DNA of 64,000 bases, from contig NC_089427.1 in assembly GCF_013426205.1 (NCBI RefSeq), positions 496,001 through 560,000 of the forward strand. Reading direction: 5' to 3'. The notes under the pieces are model-generated. The model searched no databases. It saw only the letters and a list, made by a program, of their open reading frames with translations, and was not told the DNA's origin. The DNA comes from Metarhizium brunneum (lineage: Eukaryota > Ascomycota > Sordariomycetes > Hypocreales > Clavicipitaceae). Position numbers and translations under genes: made by a program. Every line of letters begins with the position of its first letter. The stretch's first letter is position 1. Shown one piece after another: positions 1 to 11,230 of this stretch.

Positions 1-1305
1 CGCAGTTTGAGACGACGCCTGTCGTGAGGCTAAGCGTAGTGAGTCGACCGACTGGGCCAGAGACGGGGGCGGGCAGTGCGGCTCAAAAGACAAAGCCGGG
101 GCGGAAGATTGGCATGGAATGGAGACTCCGGCGGTGCCAACAGAGGCTCGGATGCCGTTGTGTTTTCTGGTGGTGACGGGTGCTTTGTATATTCCACGAG
201 CGCTCTGGCTTGTTGTTGACGTCTGCATATAAGTTCATATATTCAAGTCGGGGTCCCTGGGGAAAGCGGCTCAAGCGGCGTGTGTAACCAGTGCCGGATG
301 GCTCGCAGCGAGGAAACGAAACGGCTGAAGGAGAGAACGGGAACGCGAGTATGCGACTGCGGTGGAATCCACGAGATGTGTTGTTGCGCCACGCCAGGCC
401 GCGCTGTGGCCCTGGCTTCGCTGGGCAATGCCATTTGCGCCAAGACTCGATGCAATCATCTGCGACGTGCTTGCGGCGCGCAAGGAACCCCGAAATCCGG
501 CTGGCGTCTTTGTCTTGTCCGTGGCTTGGGGCGCTAAAAAGATGCCTCGGTCCATGGGAAAGGGTGCTCGACCAAGACCAAGAGGTGTGGAGCTATGGGA
601 GCGGGTCGACGGGCCACAGACGGGGCCAGGGGTAAGGTGAGAGAGAGTGCGAATGGTTGCTGAAGCTAGGTGAACATGCCGTCCCGGGCAAAGCCCGTAC
701 GTGTCTGGATGCGGCGGTGATGAAGATGACAAGTTTCAATGCTCTGTGCCCGGTACCACCAGTCGCTTGACATCGAACATGCGCATTTTGGCGCTTCTGG
801 ATTGGTTGGTGTCTTGCAGCCTGGCAGTAGGAGGCACTTCGTGTTTGCACGGAAGGAACAGCCCGCAGGCAACCCGCCGGCTGCCACAAGGAGCTCGCGT
901 GGCACCAGCATGTCGACTGGTGTACAGGGTAGTCTACTTAGGTAAGCACGCCAGGCTCGACTGACGGCTGCTTGAACACCTCGAGTGGGGCCGGTGCAAG
1001 GCTGTAGCTCCAAGTGTCATCTCACGACGCCATCTGCAGTTGAATCTTTGTCAATGGCCAACTGCCAATTGCTGGCGGCTATACCGACCAACAGCCGGAA
1101 CCAGAGCTGACACGACACTGGACATTGGAAATCGGCAGTGTACAGAGGCAGAACAGCCTGCGACAGTTGCAACTTGGCCAGCGCGAGCACTGGTGCGCCC
1201 AAGGACAAACTGTTCTCCCTGCCGCTACTCGCAAACCGTCGCCAACATCCTCGAAACGCCCATACTCTACGTTGAGCCAAGACGGCCGTTGATTGATCGG
1301 ACACA
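1..1305. other. Intergenic / 5' flank of PIG-S gene
   Basis: GC-rich stretch with several overlapping open frames on both strands (up to about 150 codons) but no recognisable domain, no consistent frame and no convincing splice structure. The last few hundred bases are presumably promoter and 5' leader of the PIG-S gene. I see no RNA gene here. Confidence 0.5.
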
Positions 1306-3012
1306 ATGGCTTCAGAAATAACAGTAGACGCGTCCGTGCCCGCGCAGGAAGCCGCCGCCCAACCTATCGCCAAGCAGCCTCCTCCGGAGAAACCCGCCCA
1401 CACCCGACGCCGTACACATGTCATTCTGTCATTCTGGCTCATCGTGCTCGTTTTGGGATTGCCGATATGGTGGAAGACGACGTCAATTTACCGCGCGGAT
1501 TTGCCTCTCGAGAGAATGCTGCAATGGGCTGACGGCAAGGTACGTCTGCATCCGCATGCCCTCTCGACACTCTGCCAGAGCTTCTCCTTGTATGCGACGC
1601 GGCTTCTGACATGTATTTTCCAGGCCTGCCGCCCTGCGTTTCCTTTGCAGATTTCTGTTCGTGCCGATTCTATTGCCGACCAAGAAGCTCAGCACCTCGT
1701 CCGCTTAACACAGCATGCCCTCGACGACCTCAACGATTTCCCCGGTCACCATTTACGCCTCAAGCTCAGTCCCAAAAGCGACACAAAACCCCCCAACCTG
1801 AGCAGACAAGATGCAGATTCCGCCTTGACCATCAATCTGACTCCGGGCGACGCCAATTCGGCTCAGCTAAGCCAGCACTCGGCCGTGCTCGACATGACTT
1901 ATGCTCCCAACTCGATCCCCTCTCTACACTCTGCCTCGTCCGCCCTGGCAGCATACATGGCCAATGAGCTCCAGTCTACCTTTTCCGAGGAGCAATCCAT
2001 CATCTCGTATCTGCTGTCCACGTCTTCCATGTCGTCTACCGCGAGGCAACACGGTCTCGGCCAAGAGGCGGCAGAATCGTTGAAGAAGCGCACAACCCGG
2101 TCGCTGCGTTATGCTCCTACCTACCACCTGAGCTTTTCTCTCTTCACCGACGGTGCCACCCCCAACACGTGGGATATCGATGCAGCCATCAACGAATACA
2201 TGAAGCCAATGCTGGATGTTCTGGGACCCATTCACAACTTTACCATTGACACGCAGGTCCAACTGTATGCCACGCCTGGCGTGCAATCACAAATCCTCAA
2301 CAAGGAGCACTTGGCGTCGTTTATCAATGCCGCAGAGTGGCCCCTTTCACCATCCATTGGCGGCGCACCCACGGTCAACTTTATCATCTTTGTCGGCAAC
2401 CAAACCATTGGATCTGACAGTGCCCAGGTCGAAAACTCACAGTCGTGGATGATTCCTCAATGGGGCTCCGTATATCTCCTGCCGCTGGCCCCTACCGAGC
2501 AGCACGTCTCGGCAAATGCCCTCAAGCAGCCTCTGCTCATGTTTGGCGGCCACCTGCTGACTCTCCTTGGCACGCCGCAGTCTGGATCTCTCCCGCTGCG
2601 GCTCTCCTCTCTTGCCAGGGTACGAACGATGGACCTGCTCCTTCGGGCTTCGTCGTCTCTGGGCTCTCTGGCGCGGCTGTCGCCCAGCCTGCCTTCGATA
2701 TCTATTCCTCGCAGTGTTGCCGAAGGCGTTTCCAGCTCGTTGCAGCACCTGGAGCAGGCGTGCGCCAACCTGGGTGGACCAGAAGGGCTGTTGCATGCAC
2801 GGGTTGCCGAGGAGGAGGCGGAGAGGGCCTTTTTCGAGAAGAGCATGGTTGGGCAATTGTACTTTCCAGACGAGCACAAGATTGCGGTTTACTTGCCTTT
2901 GTTGGGGCCCGTAGGGGTGCCGCTGGTGCTGGGACTGGTCAATGAGCTCAAGAATTGGATAAGGAAACGGAAGCAGAAGGCCAAGGAGGCCAGAGAGAAA
3001 AAGGGCCAGTAG
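1306..3012 (+). CDS. GPI17: GPI transamidase subunit PIG-S / Gpi17
   Basis: Subunit of the ER-membrane GPI transamidase, which cleaves the C-terminal signal of secretory proteins and attaches a preformed GPI anchor. The start at 1306 is followed by a charged N-terminus, then a hydrophobic segment (about residues 45-63) and the motif PIWWKTTSIYRADLP, characteristic of PIG-S just after its first membrane span. A second hydrophobic segment lies near the C-terminus (VGVPLVLGLVNEL), followed by a Lys/Arg-rich cytosolic tail. The frame stays open through 1540-1623, but this stretch starts with GTACGT, ends in CAG, is 84 nt long and inserts 28 residues into the conserved region, so I read it as an intron: join(1306..1539,1624..3012), 540 residues, a normal length for the family. 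The lumenal domain lies between the two spans. Housekeeping gene; nothing looks degraded. Confidence 0.9.
   Translation: MASEITVDASVPAQEAAAQPIAKQPPPEKPAHTRRRTHVILSFWLIVLVLGLPIWWKTTSIYRADLPLERMLQWADGKVRLHPHALSTLCQSFSLYATRLLTCIFQACRPAFPLQISVRADSIADQEAQHLVRLTQHALDDLNDFPGHHLRLKLSPKSDTKPPNLSRQDADSALTINLTPGDANSAQLSQHSAVLDMTYAPNSIPSLHSASSALAAYMANELQSTFSEEQSIISYLLSTSSMSSTARQHGLGQEAAESLKKRTTRSLRYAPTYHLSFSLFTDGATPNTWDIDAAINEYMKPMLDVLGPIHNFTIDTQVQLYATPGVQSQILNKEHLASFINAAEWPLSPSIGGAPTVNFIIFVGNQTIGSDSAQVENSQSWMIPQWGSVYLLPLAPTEQHVSANALKQPLLMFGGHLLTLLGTPQSGSLPLRLSSLARVRTMDLLLRASSSLGSLARLSPSLPSISIPRSVAEGVSSSLQHLEQACANLGGPEGLLHARVAEEEAERAFFEKSMVGQLYFPDEHKIAVYLPLLGPVGVPLVLGLVNELKNWIRKRKQKAKEAREKKGQ
1540..1623 (+). 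other. In-frame 84-nt intron of PIG-S gene
   Basis: Donor GTACGT and acceptor TTTTCCAG. The length is divisible by three and contains no stop, so retention would give a 568-residue variant. Interruption of conserved sequence right after the first membrane segment favours splicing. Confidence 0.75.
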
Positions 3013-3511
3013 AGAAGGAAAAGGGGAAAATAAAAAGTAGCGAATAATGATGCATTTCACACTTGATAATTGAACGTCGGCTGCGGTCATGTGCCAATGT
3101 GCTCTTATTATTGTCCGCCCTCTTGGTTCTCACCACCTATACACCATGTAGGGTGTGCGGAACACTCGTGCTTGTCGCAACGACACTGAATAAAGTTTAC
3201 GTGGTACCATAATCCAGGCAGTGACAAAATTAGCCGTGGTCCTGGTTCGTGGCGTCCAGCCATGACAAGTTCACACAGACTGGCTGGGCCGGGCCGCACT
3301 GCAGCCCAGTCTGGACCTGTGAGTCGGTGGCTTATCCGGACTGGAAGCAGGCTGGGAGCTCGATTCACCTTTCCTCGCCCCCTCTCCAAAAAAAAAAAAA
3401 AAGACAAACCGCAACAAACACACAACCACACACAGACCCAACTTCGGAGAAGCCGTCCGACACTCCAAGGTCCAAAATGCAACACGGGTACAGATAAAAG
3501 GGCCCCGCAAG
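3013..3511. other. Intergenic between PIG-S and hydrolase genes
   Basis: Contains the PIG-S 3' end and the hydrolase promoter. A run of about 15 A lies near 3389-3403, and the segment just upstream of 3512 is CA-rich, as in many fungal 5' leaders. No other feature seen. Confidence 0.5.
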
Positions 3512-4700
3512 ATGCTTCCCGAGCCGGCGTTGAGCTTCACCATCCCCAGCCTGCACGACGGCACCGTGCTCGACTGTCGCGTCTACCACCCGGCGTCGCT
3601 GGCCGCGGCCAACCCTCGCGCGCCGCCGTGGGAGAGACACGCGGCCGTGGTTGCGCACCCCTACGCGCCCATGGGCGGGTGCTACGACGATCCGACGCTG
3701 GACAGTGTGGCCGCGGCCCTGCTGCGGACGGGCTATCTCGTGGCCACCTTTAACTTTAGGTACGGGCAACGACAGACCCCTTCAAAGAACCCAGAAGGTC
3801 GCTGACTCCTGAAGCAGAGGCGCAGGCCACTCCGCCGGCCGGACGTCGTGGACGGCGCGGCCAGAGCGAGACGACTACGCGAGCGTCGTGGGCTTCACGG
3901 TGCACTACGCCCACTTTCTCGACCCCTTCGCCGACGGGGCCCCGAGGCGACAACGCCCCATCCTCCTGATGGGCGGCTACTCGTACGGCGCCATGGTGAC
4001 GGCGCAGATGCCGCCGCTGGACCGGCTCCTGGAGCCGTTTGCCCGCCCGCGCGCCGACTCGCACGCCGCGCAGGTCCGCCTCCGCGCGCAGCACCTCGCC
4101 GAGCAGCAGAACCTGGTCCTGGGCAGCGCGCGCTCCGCCAGACGCCCCGCGGCGGTGCGCGTAGGCGGCGACGAGGGGCGCAAGAGCCGCGACAGCTTCC
4201 ACGCCGGCCGGAGGAGCTTCTCGCTCGACGACGCCGAGGACCGGCTGCGCAGGGGCGTGCGCCGCATGGCCAGGCGGTCCGCGAGCTCTCATCGCGGCGG
4301 CGGCGGCGGCGAAGAACCTCCCGCGGAGACGCTGCCCGCCGTCGAGGGCCTGCTGCGCCCGCGCCCGGCGTACCTGCTCGTGTCGCCGCTGCAGGGGGTC
4401 GTCACGCACCTGGCGACCATGGCGCTGCTGCCGTGGCCGCGCGCGGGGCGGCGCCGCGACGTCGACGCCGGGGAGAGGAAGCTCGTGGAGAATGCGACGC
4501 TGGCCGTCTTTGGCGACCGCGACGTCTTTGTGCCGGTGGCTAGGCTGCGCGCGTGGGTGGCCAGGCTGGGGGGGCAGGGGTCGCTGTTTGCCGCTCGCGA
4601 AGTCGCTTCCGCCGGGCACTTTTGGGGCGAGGACGGCGTGCTGGATCTGATGACGGAGAGTGTTGAGGCGTTTGCCGCTGGGTTGATGCGCGGTGCTTGA
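3512..4700 (+). CDS. Alpha/beta hydrolase family protein
   Basis: Predicted soluble alpha/beta-fold hydrolase of the short dienelactone-hydrolase/AB-hydrolase type found across Pezizomycotina; substrate unknown. join(3512..3759,3818..4700), 376 residues. The 58-nt intron has donor GTACGG and acceptor GCAG. Splicing restores the block NFRGAGHSAGRTSW, typical just after strand 4 in this group, which the unspliced frame lacks. Visible elements: HPYAPMGG near residue 50 (oxyanion-hole region), nucleophile elbow GGYSYGAM with Ser near 138, and SAGHFWGEDG with the likely catalytic His near 350. The acidic residue is probably in the FGDRDVFV block. The middle (about residues 165-260) is Arg/Ala-rich and low in complexity, likely a variable lid. 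Very GC-rich compared with its surroundings. Last conserved gene before the accessory island. Confidence 0.75.
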
Positions 4701-7433
4701 TGGTTTTTTTTTGGCGGTCATGACTTTTACGAATTACGTGGGCTGGACGCGGACTCGATTGGACTACGGGATTGGTTTTTGAGCACGGGGTAGGAATGGG
4801 TGCTTGAATTGTTGTCTCTTGGAAGCGCAGAAGAGTGGTATCTAGCGTTGATTGTTCTATGAAGCAGGACTGGCTGGTGTGCTGTGTGCTGTCGGACGGG
4901 ATGTGAAGCTGTTACCGATACTGCCTTCTACATATCGGAGGCCACCGAATAATAAGGGTCACGGGGCTGAGAGAGTTGGGCCTTGTTGGATTTACCCCGT
5001 CTATCTGGATGTACTTTGATGGGCTGGCCTTGCACCGCCACGTCTGGCCATGTGGTCACTGCGGATCTGACCATTTTCTATGCCAAAGCAATGTCACTTG
5101 TCCCTAGTCTATGAACAGCGACGTTGTCCGAGAGTGCTCTTGCGCTGGCGTCGCGGACTACAACCGGAACCGATACTTTGCGCAATAGCTCGGTATAGTC
5201 GGTGTTCCCTGAAGTCAGCTTTCCCCTGGACTGAATGGAAAAATGTGTGTGACAAGACTGGCTTCTCAGTAGCGGATTCGTGCCAACCAGCTACAGTCAG
5301 CGTGGGTTTGTCGACGGCCGAGTCGTCGTCCTGCTCTGGGCCTACTTTCCAGACAATAGTGTCGATGTCCGAGTTGCAAGGGTTGTAGTCGGGGTGAGGT
5401 TGGACAGATACCACGCTGACTAGGGAGCCAGTTCTATAGTGTTGTTAGCTGTCACTTTGACGTGGTTTGTTTGCTCCCAAACACAAAATATAGGTCTATA
5501 GGTAAGGCAAAACGTACCGGAGATCCTAGACGGGCTCGGAATACCGAAAGGGTTGGAGTGCAATGGGCGGCTGTAAGAATGGTGTCCGGGTTCAACAACG
5601 TCACCCCACCAATGTGTGTCACTACTTATCTGTATAGACGCGATGCTAGGCATTTCATTCGTTTTGGCCACTTTTATGTATTTGGGGGCCAGTCGTTAAT
5701 ACCTGCTGTGTGCCGATAAACCTTGATAAAGCCCGCAGGAACATGTATCCGCACTTTGCATGCACATTACACATTACACATCACGCTGGAAAACGACGAA
5801 GACGCAACAGTGTACAGTACAGTACGTCTGCCTATGTACTTGCCGGCTATCTTTGGTGGTTTATTTTCTGTCTATAGTGCAAGACAATACTTCCAAACAA
5901 CGAATGGGAAGCAAAGGTATTACAAGATGCCCCGATGGCTGGAATTTGACTCGTATTTCATACCGGTATTAGACTTTGAAGACGGTGGATAAAGGCTGCT
6001 TGATGCGGTACGTGCCTTCATAGTTGCAGACGCTTTTTCATAGCCGCGCTCGGCTTCTAGCTTTTGTAGCTGGATCTGGCCATAGCCAGTGGTCTCAAAG
6101 GCATGAACTTCATCTCAAGTGAACCTTGAAGCAGCGAATGTTGTCCTATTGGCGAAATTACTGTGTTGTGTAATGTTACACGGTTAGGACCCAACAACGA
6201 AGCCCAACAAAGGGGCCGGGCTTCATCGAGAAAGGACCATATGGTTACACGGACTGAACGCGTGACCACGCAGGAGCCCTAACGGACTATGTGTACTAAG
6301 TACTCCGTTGGCCGTATGGTATACTGTATGGCACGACAGCTATTTCTGCGGTTAGTGTGCTGAATATTAGCAGAGGGTATCGGTATCAAACCAATCGATG
6401 AAGCGGAGGCCAAGGTTGAGATGAGAATGAGAGAAAAGGAGGGGCAGCATCAAAGCAGCGTGCGTGGTTGGCACGGCCTGATGCTACTTGACGTGTTGAA
6501 ATGCAGGGGCCCTACATATAATTAAGAGTAGCCAAAGCCAACATGAATTGTTCTATCCGGAGGGGATCGTCACTGTGGAGCATGAGCGGGTTCGGGACGT
6601 TCCGTGCCGCCCTGGTGATGCAATATTAATAGCCGGGTTAAAATATCTCCGCACAACGTCGTAGTTATACACCTAAGAACTTGGTGCCCGCGCAGATTTG
6701 TATCTACCTAATATTGCAGTTAACTTAACGGCAGATTGGCCGTGTAATGCCCAACTGACCATCTCATTGAGCCTTCACAGCTGCCATTAGGTTGCTTCTC
6801 CCTGCAATCGAAGGCGTCCCGACCTGCCCTGTTTAGGACCGATGCAGCTCAGTTTTACAAAATCTCACACTTTGTATGTCTAGAGCTTCCGTTCTTTCTC
6901 TATGCCTGCAGCCTCACATCAGAAAGGGAGCACAACGACGAAGGTATGCGAGTGGTGACGAGTCTGATGACAGCCGACATGCGAGACCCTTGACATGTCG
7001 TCTTCCTCACCCCTCCCCCGCAATCTACGACATTTGGGCCGTTGGTTTGTTCGACGGTCTGATCGGCCAGCCTCGTTGCTTCTGATAACGGCTAGTATTC
7101 CACATCTGCTGTAACAGGTGCTCCGCTCCTAAGCGTCGTGCGGTAGTACATCTGCCATCTTCACGCAGCAGCACTCCATATTCCATTGTTGATGCCCAAC
7201 CTTGGCCGATTTGGCAGGCTGCGTCTAAAAACACAGTCCCCTGTTCTCAGGTGTTCTTTGGCGGAGTTGGGTATTAATCACAAACGAATCGCTGAACCCA
7301 GCTGGCCTTTGTGCCCTTTTCACCTGGACTCTCTAGTATTGCAACGAGCATACTTTTCTCCCCGGGAGACGTGGAACTTTTATAATCAGGTTCTTTACTC
7401 TGCTAGTACCAATAAAGTCGACGCTTATCCACA
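4701..7433. other. Gene-poor intergenic at start of accessory island
   Basis: About 2.7 kb with only short unconvincing frames (for example 5080-5388, 5723-5992, 7186-7602) that match nothing I recognise. TGTTACACGG at 6174, followed by a stretch resembling 11796-11840, looks like the end of an LTR-type repeat on the - strand, but I cannot find its other end. The rest appears to be decayed non-coding sequence. Confidence 0.4.
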
Positions 7434-9365
7434 ATGTCAAACCCGTCCATCGAGGATTATACCATCGGCTGGATTTGTGCCTTGCAGGAAGAATATGATG
7501 CTGCGGCTCGAATGCTTGATGCCGAATTCGACGGCCCAGATACGGCTGAAGTCAACGACAACAACAGCTACGTGTATGGTCGTATCAGTGGGCATAATGT
7601 AATCTTGGGATGCCTGCCGGGCGGCCAGTATGGCACCAACTCGGCCGCCAGTGTGACTAGAGATATGGTCCCGCTCCTTCCCCAAGTTGAGGTTGGCGCT
7701 GATGGTTGGCATAGGAGGGGGCGCCCCTACCGCGGGAAAGGACATTCGACTGGGCGATGTTGTGGTGAGTCAGCCGCAGGGCAAATTGGGGGGTGTTGTG
7801 CAATATGATCTCGGGAAGCGCCTGCCGGGCGGGCGATTCGAACAGAGCGGGCAGCTTAATGGTCCTCCGCAGGTGGTGCTTGGGGTTCTCCCAGAGATGC
7901 GACGGCGTCACAACGATTCGAGGAAGCCTGACAGAATTGCCCAGCATGTCAAGCGGATGGACGAGGAGCCCGACTACCAACGCCCGGCTGACGATCGATT
8001 ATACCGTGCCGACTACCCTCACCAGGGTGGAGAGGACTGTTCGAAGTGTGAGACGTGTGAGGTGGTGCAACGACCACCACGCTCGAGCAACCGCGTCGTC
8101 ACCGTTCACTATGGCACTATTGCGTCCGCCAACTCGGTCATGAAGAATGCCAAAGACAGGGACGAATACGCCCAGGATCCAGCCCTGAATGTCCTGTGCT
8201 TTGAGATGGAGGCTGCTGGTTTGATGAACAGCTTTCCCTGCCTAGTGATTCGAGGAATTTGCGATTACTCGGATTCCCACAAAAATGATGAATGGCACAA
8301 CTACGCAGCCCTCGCAGCGGCGGCATATGCACGAGAGCTTCTCTATATCCTTAAACCACAAAAGGTCTATGGAGCCCCATCATGGGCCGGCAAGATGGAG
8401 GAACGTGAGTAGCTATACTTGCTTAGGCTTGCAACTTTTCCCCGTTTAGCTTCCTAGCTTGGCCAGTCGTGTCTTGGTATGCTCTGCTGCCATGTGTATT
8501 AACTTGTACCCGACTGGCTATAGTCCTCGCCGGCATTCAAGGTCACGTCATGCACATGTCGAGAGGTGTTGATGACCTCATATGTCAGAATCGTGATCAG
8601 GCAGATGAAACGATTCTCAACTGGATCACAAAAATCGACCACGGCAGTTACCACAGCGACATTGCAAACAAGCGGCAACCAGGAACGGGCCAATGGATTT
8701 TGGAGTCTGGGAAATTCCAGACGTGGCTGAAAACCAGTAAGCAGACGCTTTTTTGTACGGGAGCCCCCGGGGCAGGAAAGACAATCCTCACATCCGTTGT
8801 GGTCGAGCATCTCACTACTCGCTCCCAGAGTGACAGGAATATTGGCGTTGCCTACCTCTACTGCAACTACAATCGACAAAATGAACAGCAACTGAACAGC
8901 CTCCTTGAATGCTTATTAAAGCAGCTGGCGGAACGCCGACGCTCTGTACCGGAATGCGTCAAGTCTCTCTACAACTGCCTGAGGGCCGAGCATATGCGGC
9001 CGTCTGTTGGCCAACTTTCAAGTGCTCTCGATGCGGTGGTCTCTTTGTATTCGAAAGTCTTCATCGTCATTAACGCACTTGATGAATGCAGAAACACTGA
9101 TGGCTCCCGTGCAGAGCTGCTAGTGGAAACTGTCCGCGCCCTCCAGAAACCGTGTGGAGTAAACATCTTTGAGACCTTGGCTTTAGAAACATCAAGTGCA
9201 TGGTATCAAATCGTGAGAGCATGCGTAGTTACGGCCCGAATACCGTTTTTATTATTCATAAATTGGCTTGAGAGTAGGTGGAAGCCAAGAATATTGTGCC
9301 GTGGAGATGTGGTGACTTTTGAGTTTTCCCAACTTTGTGACCTGGCAGAGGCTGTGTTCTTGTAG
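7434..9365 (+). pseudogene. Purine-phosphorylase-like / NACHT (fungal NLR) gene, frameshifted and truncated
   Basis: Fungal NLR-like gene: N-terminal nucleoside-phosphorylase-type effector domain plus a NACHT NTPase, a class linked to heterokaryon incompatibility and innate-immunity-like responses. The start MSNPSIEDYTIGWICALQEE is the classic opening of this group. The frame breaks near 7670-7690: the first frame ends after DMVPLLPQ, and the second continues with KLRLALMVGIGGGAPT and DIRLGDVVVSQPQG, so one net base separates them. The second frame runs through LCFEMEAAGLM and VIRGICDYSDSHK to 8404. A 119-nt intron (8405-8523, GTGAGT...TAG, phase 1) joins a NACHT exon with Walker A GAPGAGKT and Walker-B-like VFIVINALDEC. 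Homology stops soon after that motif, and the frame ends at 9365 with unrelated sequence. The ARC/winged-helix part and any ankyrin/WD/TPR repeats are missing. I read it as a relic; a short expressed NACHT fragment is not excluded. Confidence 0.8.
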
Positions 9366-10017
9366 CAAAAGTCTCTCCCCTTGTAACCCAATCCTCGGAA
9401 TGGTTTTTCCCCACTGTCTTTCTATATAGGCTGTAGGCAGCACTACCAATTTCTGGCAAGGTGTGCCTTGTGTTCGCTTGTGCGTTTGCTTCCGAAATAG
9501 ATTACTCGTTTTACTTCACTCTGGCCCTACTACTATTTTTCACACACTTAGCAGAAGAAAATTTCCAGAAGAGGGTTTATTCATTTACGACAAAGAGTGA
9601 TGTCTCGGTTACATGTCCAATTAACATCCATCTGTGAATAAACGTGTCGATAACGAGTGTGATATTTCCATAATGGGAGACTATCCCCTTTGACCCCTGG
9701 TCCCCAGTAGACTTATATGGAGCCTGGCCTGTCGCCGATACAGCAAGGATAGCCAAGACAGTAATGGTAAACCTGATATTGGCTACATGGTATTCGGTAC
9801 TAAATAAACATGGGGATGATTGTGAGTCAAGTATTGATATTAACCTGTACAGGAACTATAAGGGAGAAACTGTTTCGCTGCGAATTCTGTGTCCTTGAAT
9901 ACGCCGGCAGTTGCCTTGGAACACGGCTGTGAAATCCGGACTCGAGGGGCGCTAGCTAAACCCCAATTATAGTTACACAACTATACAACCACGATATAAA
10001 CAAGCAGTAGTGCCGCG
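9366..10017. other. Intergenic, no gene seen
   Basis: Downstream of the truncated NACHT frame. AT-leaning sequence without coding-like frames. The sensor/repeat half of the NLR gene is not recognisable here in any frame. Confidence 0.4.
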
Positions 10018-10274
10018 TGTAACGGTCTAGCGAGTGTATTGATAACTGACTAGGTAATTCTAACAAATACCTAAAGCTAAAGAAGAGAGGAAACAACGAC
10101 ACAAGCGCTCGAGGTAATTCTACCGAATACCAAAAGCTAAAGAAGAGAAGAAAGAAGGAGAAAAGAGCTGGAGGAGCTCGCTGCTACTAATCTCGCTTGT
10201 TGGCCATTGGCAGCTTGTCGATGGAGGCAGGAGCGCAGCCGAGCCATTTTCGGGCCTACATATAGCCCGTTACA
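10018..10274 (-). mobile_element. Solo LTR (family A) at the 3' end of a trypsin gene
   Basis: On the - strand it runs TGTAACGGGC (from 10274) to ACCGTTACA (at 10018), with the TG...CA ends of an LTR. Two other copies lie in the window on the + strand (12333-12508 and 19028-19209). They share the internal blocks GCTCGGCT, TAATCTCGCTT (in reverse), CTAAAGAAGAGA and CAATACACTC. Flanking 5-mers are CCGCG and CGGCG, so a target duplication is at best imperfect. The element supplies the last codons and the stop of the neighbouring trypsin reading frame. Confidence 0.7.
10053..10172. repeat. 60-bp tandem duplication inside the solo LTR
   Basis: Two successive 60-bp units, each starting GGTAATTCTA and containing AAGCTAAAGAAGAGA. 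They differ at several positions, so the duplication is not recent. The other two family A copies show only one unit. Confidence 0.65.
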
Positions 10275-11230
10275 CGGCGCGGATCAATCCCCGAGTCCCC
10301 AAGATTTTGGTTAATCCACGGGATAAAGCTGCTAACCCTAGTATAAAAGCCGCGGCCATATTGAGCACCAAGAGGAACAGACGACGTGACACCGATTAAT
10401 TGTCTCGTTTCCTGGTCAATAAGAGGACCACCGCTATCCCCTCGGCCTGTATCCTTGCCCCGTTCACCAGCGCACACTCTTGTATCTAGATGGTTTTGAA
10501 ATCCTTTACCTGCATCAATCTCCAAGTCAAAACACTCATCGGGAGCGTCAACAGGAAGAGTGACCCTGCGAAGTTTGTCGGATACAGTTCCAAGTAATTC
10601 TACCGTTGACCCCCTTGCCTATTAGTTAGCGTCTTGTCTGAGTATACCCTTCATGGCACTTACCAGCCTGCAGCTACTGCGGTAGAACCAATTACTGGGT
10701 TTAAGCCGCTCGCTGGTAGCTTTGCGTAGCCAATTGTCTGGCTCGCTTGAATCGGAGTTGATAATTTCAAGATAGCAATATCATTATGGTGCCCGTTAAG
10801 CACGTAATCCGGGTGCCTCAATCGGGATCCAACTTGTGCCACTACTCCTCCTGTGTCTTTATCCTGTATAATTATTAGCTCTTTATACGTATTGACGTTT
10901 TATTAGCCACATAAGTGATTAGACGCCATGATAGCTAACCGCGTAGCCTAATAAAATATATGAAGAGGATATATTTACCAGGCTCCCTGCTCTCACGCTG
11001 GTAATATCTTTGAGATTACAATGAGCAGCCGTAAGAACTGTTATGCTGTCTAGTAAAGTTCCTCCACATAATATCGAAGTATCGTCGCCATATTGTAAAC
11101 GGACAATAAATGGAAAGTCGCCTTCCTTGGCCACTTCTCCGCCAATAATTCTTTTATTAGTAGTTGCCGCTGCTGCTGCTAAGACAGCAGAAAACGCGAC
11201 AACTAGTGTAACAGCAGCCTTGGGTACCAT
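10256..11230 (-). CDS. Secreted trypsin-like serine protease A (S1 family)
   Basis: Extracellular chymotrypsin-fold endopeptidase with expected trypsin-like specificity. complement(join(10256..10613,10664..10863,10979..11230)), 269 residues, close to the usual 250-260. Signal peptide at residues 1-22 (VTLVVAFSAVLAAAAA), short propeptide ending NKR, mature start IIGGEVAKEGDFPF. Catalytic His70 in LTAAHC, Asp112 in HHNDIAILKL, Ser211 in GRGDSGGP. Introns are 115 nt (GTAAAT...CAG, phase 0, after RAGSL) and 50 nt (GTAAGT...AAG, phase 2, inside the Trp codon of AAGW). Both positions match the paralogue at 28830. After FIPWINQNLGDSGIDPRR the frame enters a solo LTR, which encodes the last residues (VTGYM) and the stop. 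All catalytic residues are intact, so the gene could be functional. Related protease families are expanded in entomopathogenic and nematophagous Clavicipitaceae (known), consistent with a host-cuticle role (inference). Confidence 0.85.

Noticed and set aside
271..732. 153-codon - strand frame in GC-rich DNA near the window start
   Set aside because: Overlaps several other frames of similar length on both strands, with no domain, no signal and no conserved-looking block; long chance frames are common in GC-rich promoter DNA.
3756..4721. 321-codon - strand frame opposite the alpha/beta hydrolase
   Set aside because: Shadow of a very GC-rich coding region; Arg/Ala/Gly-rich low-complexity product, while the + strand frame has the catalytic motifs.
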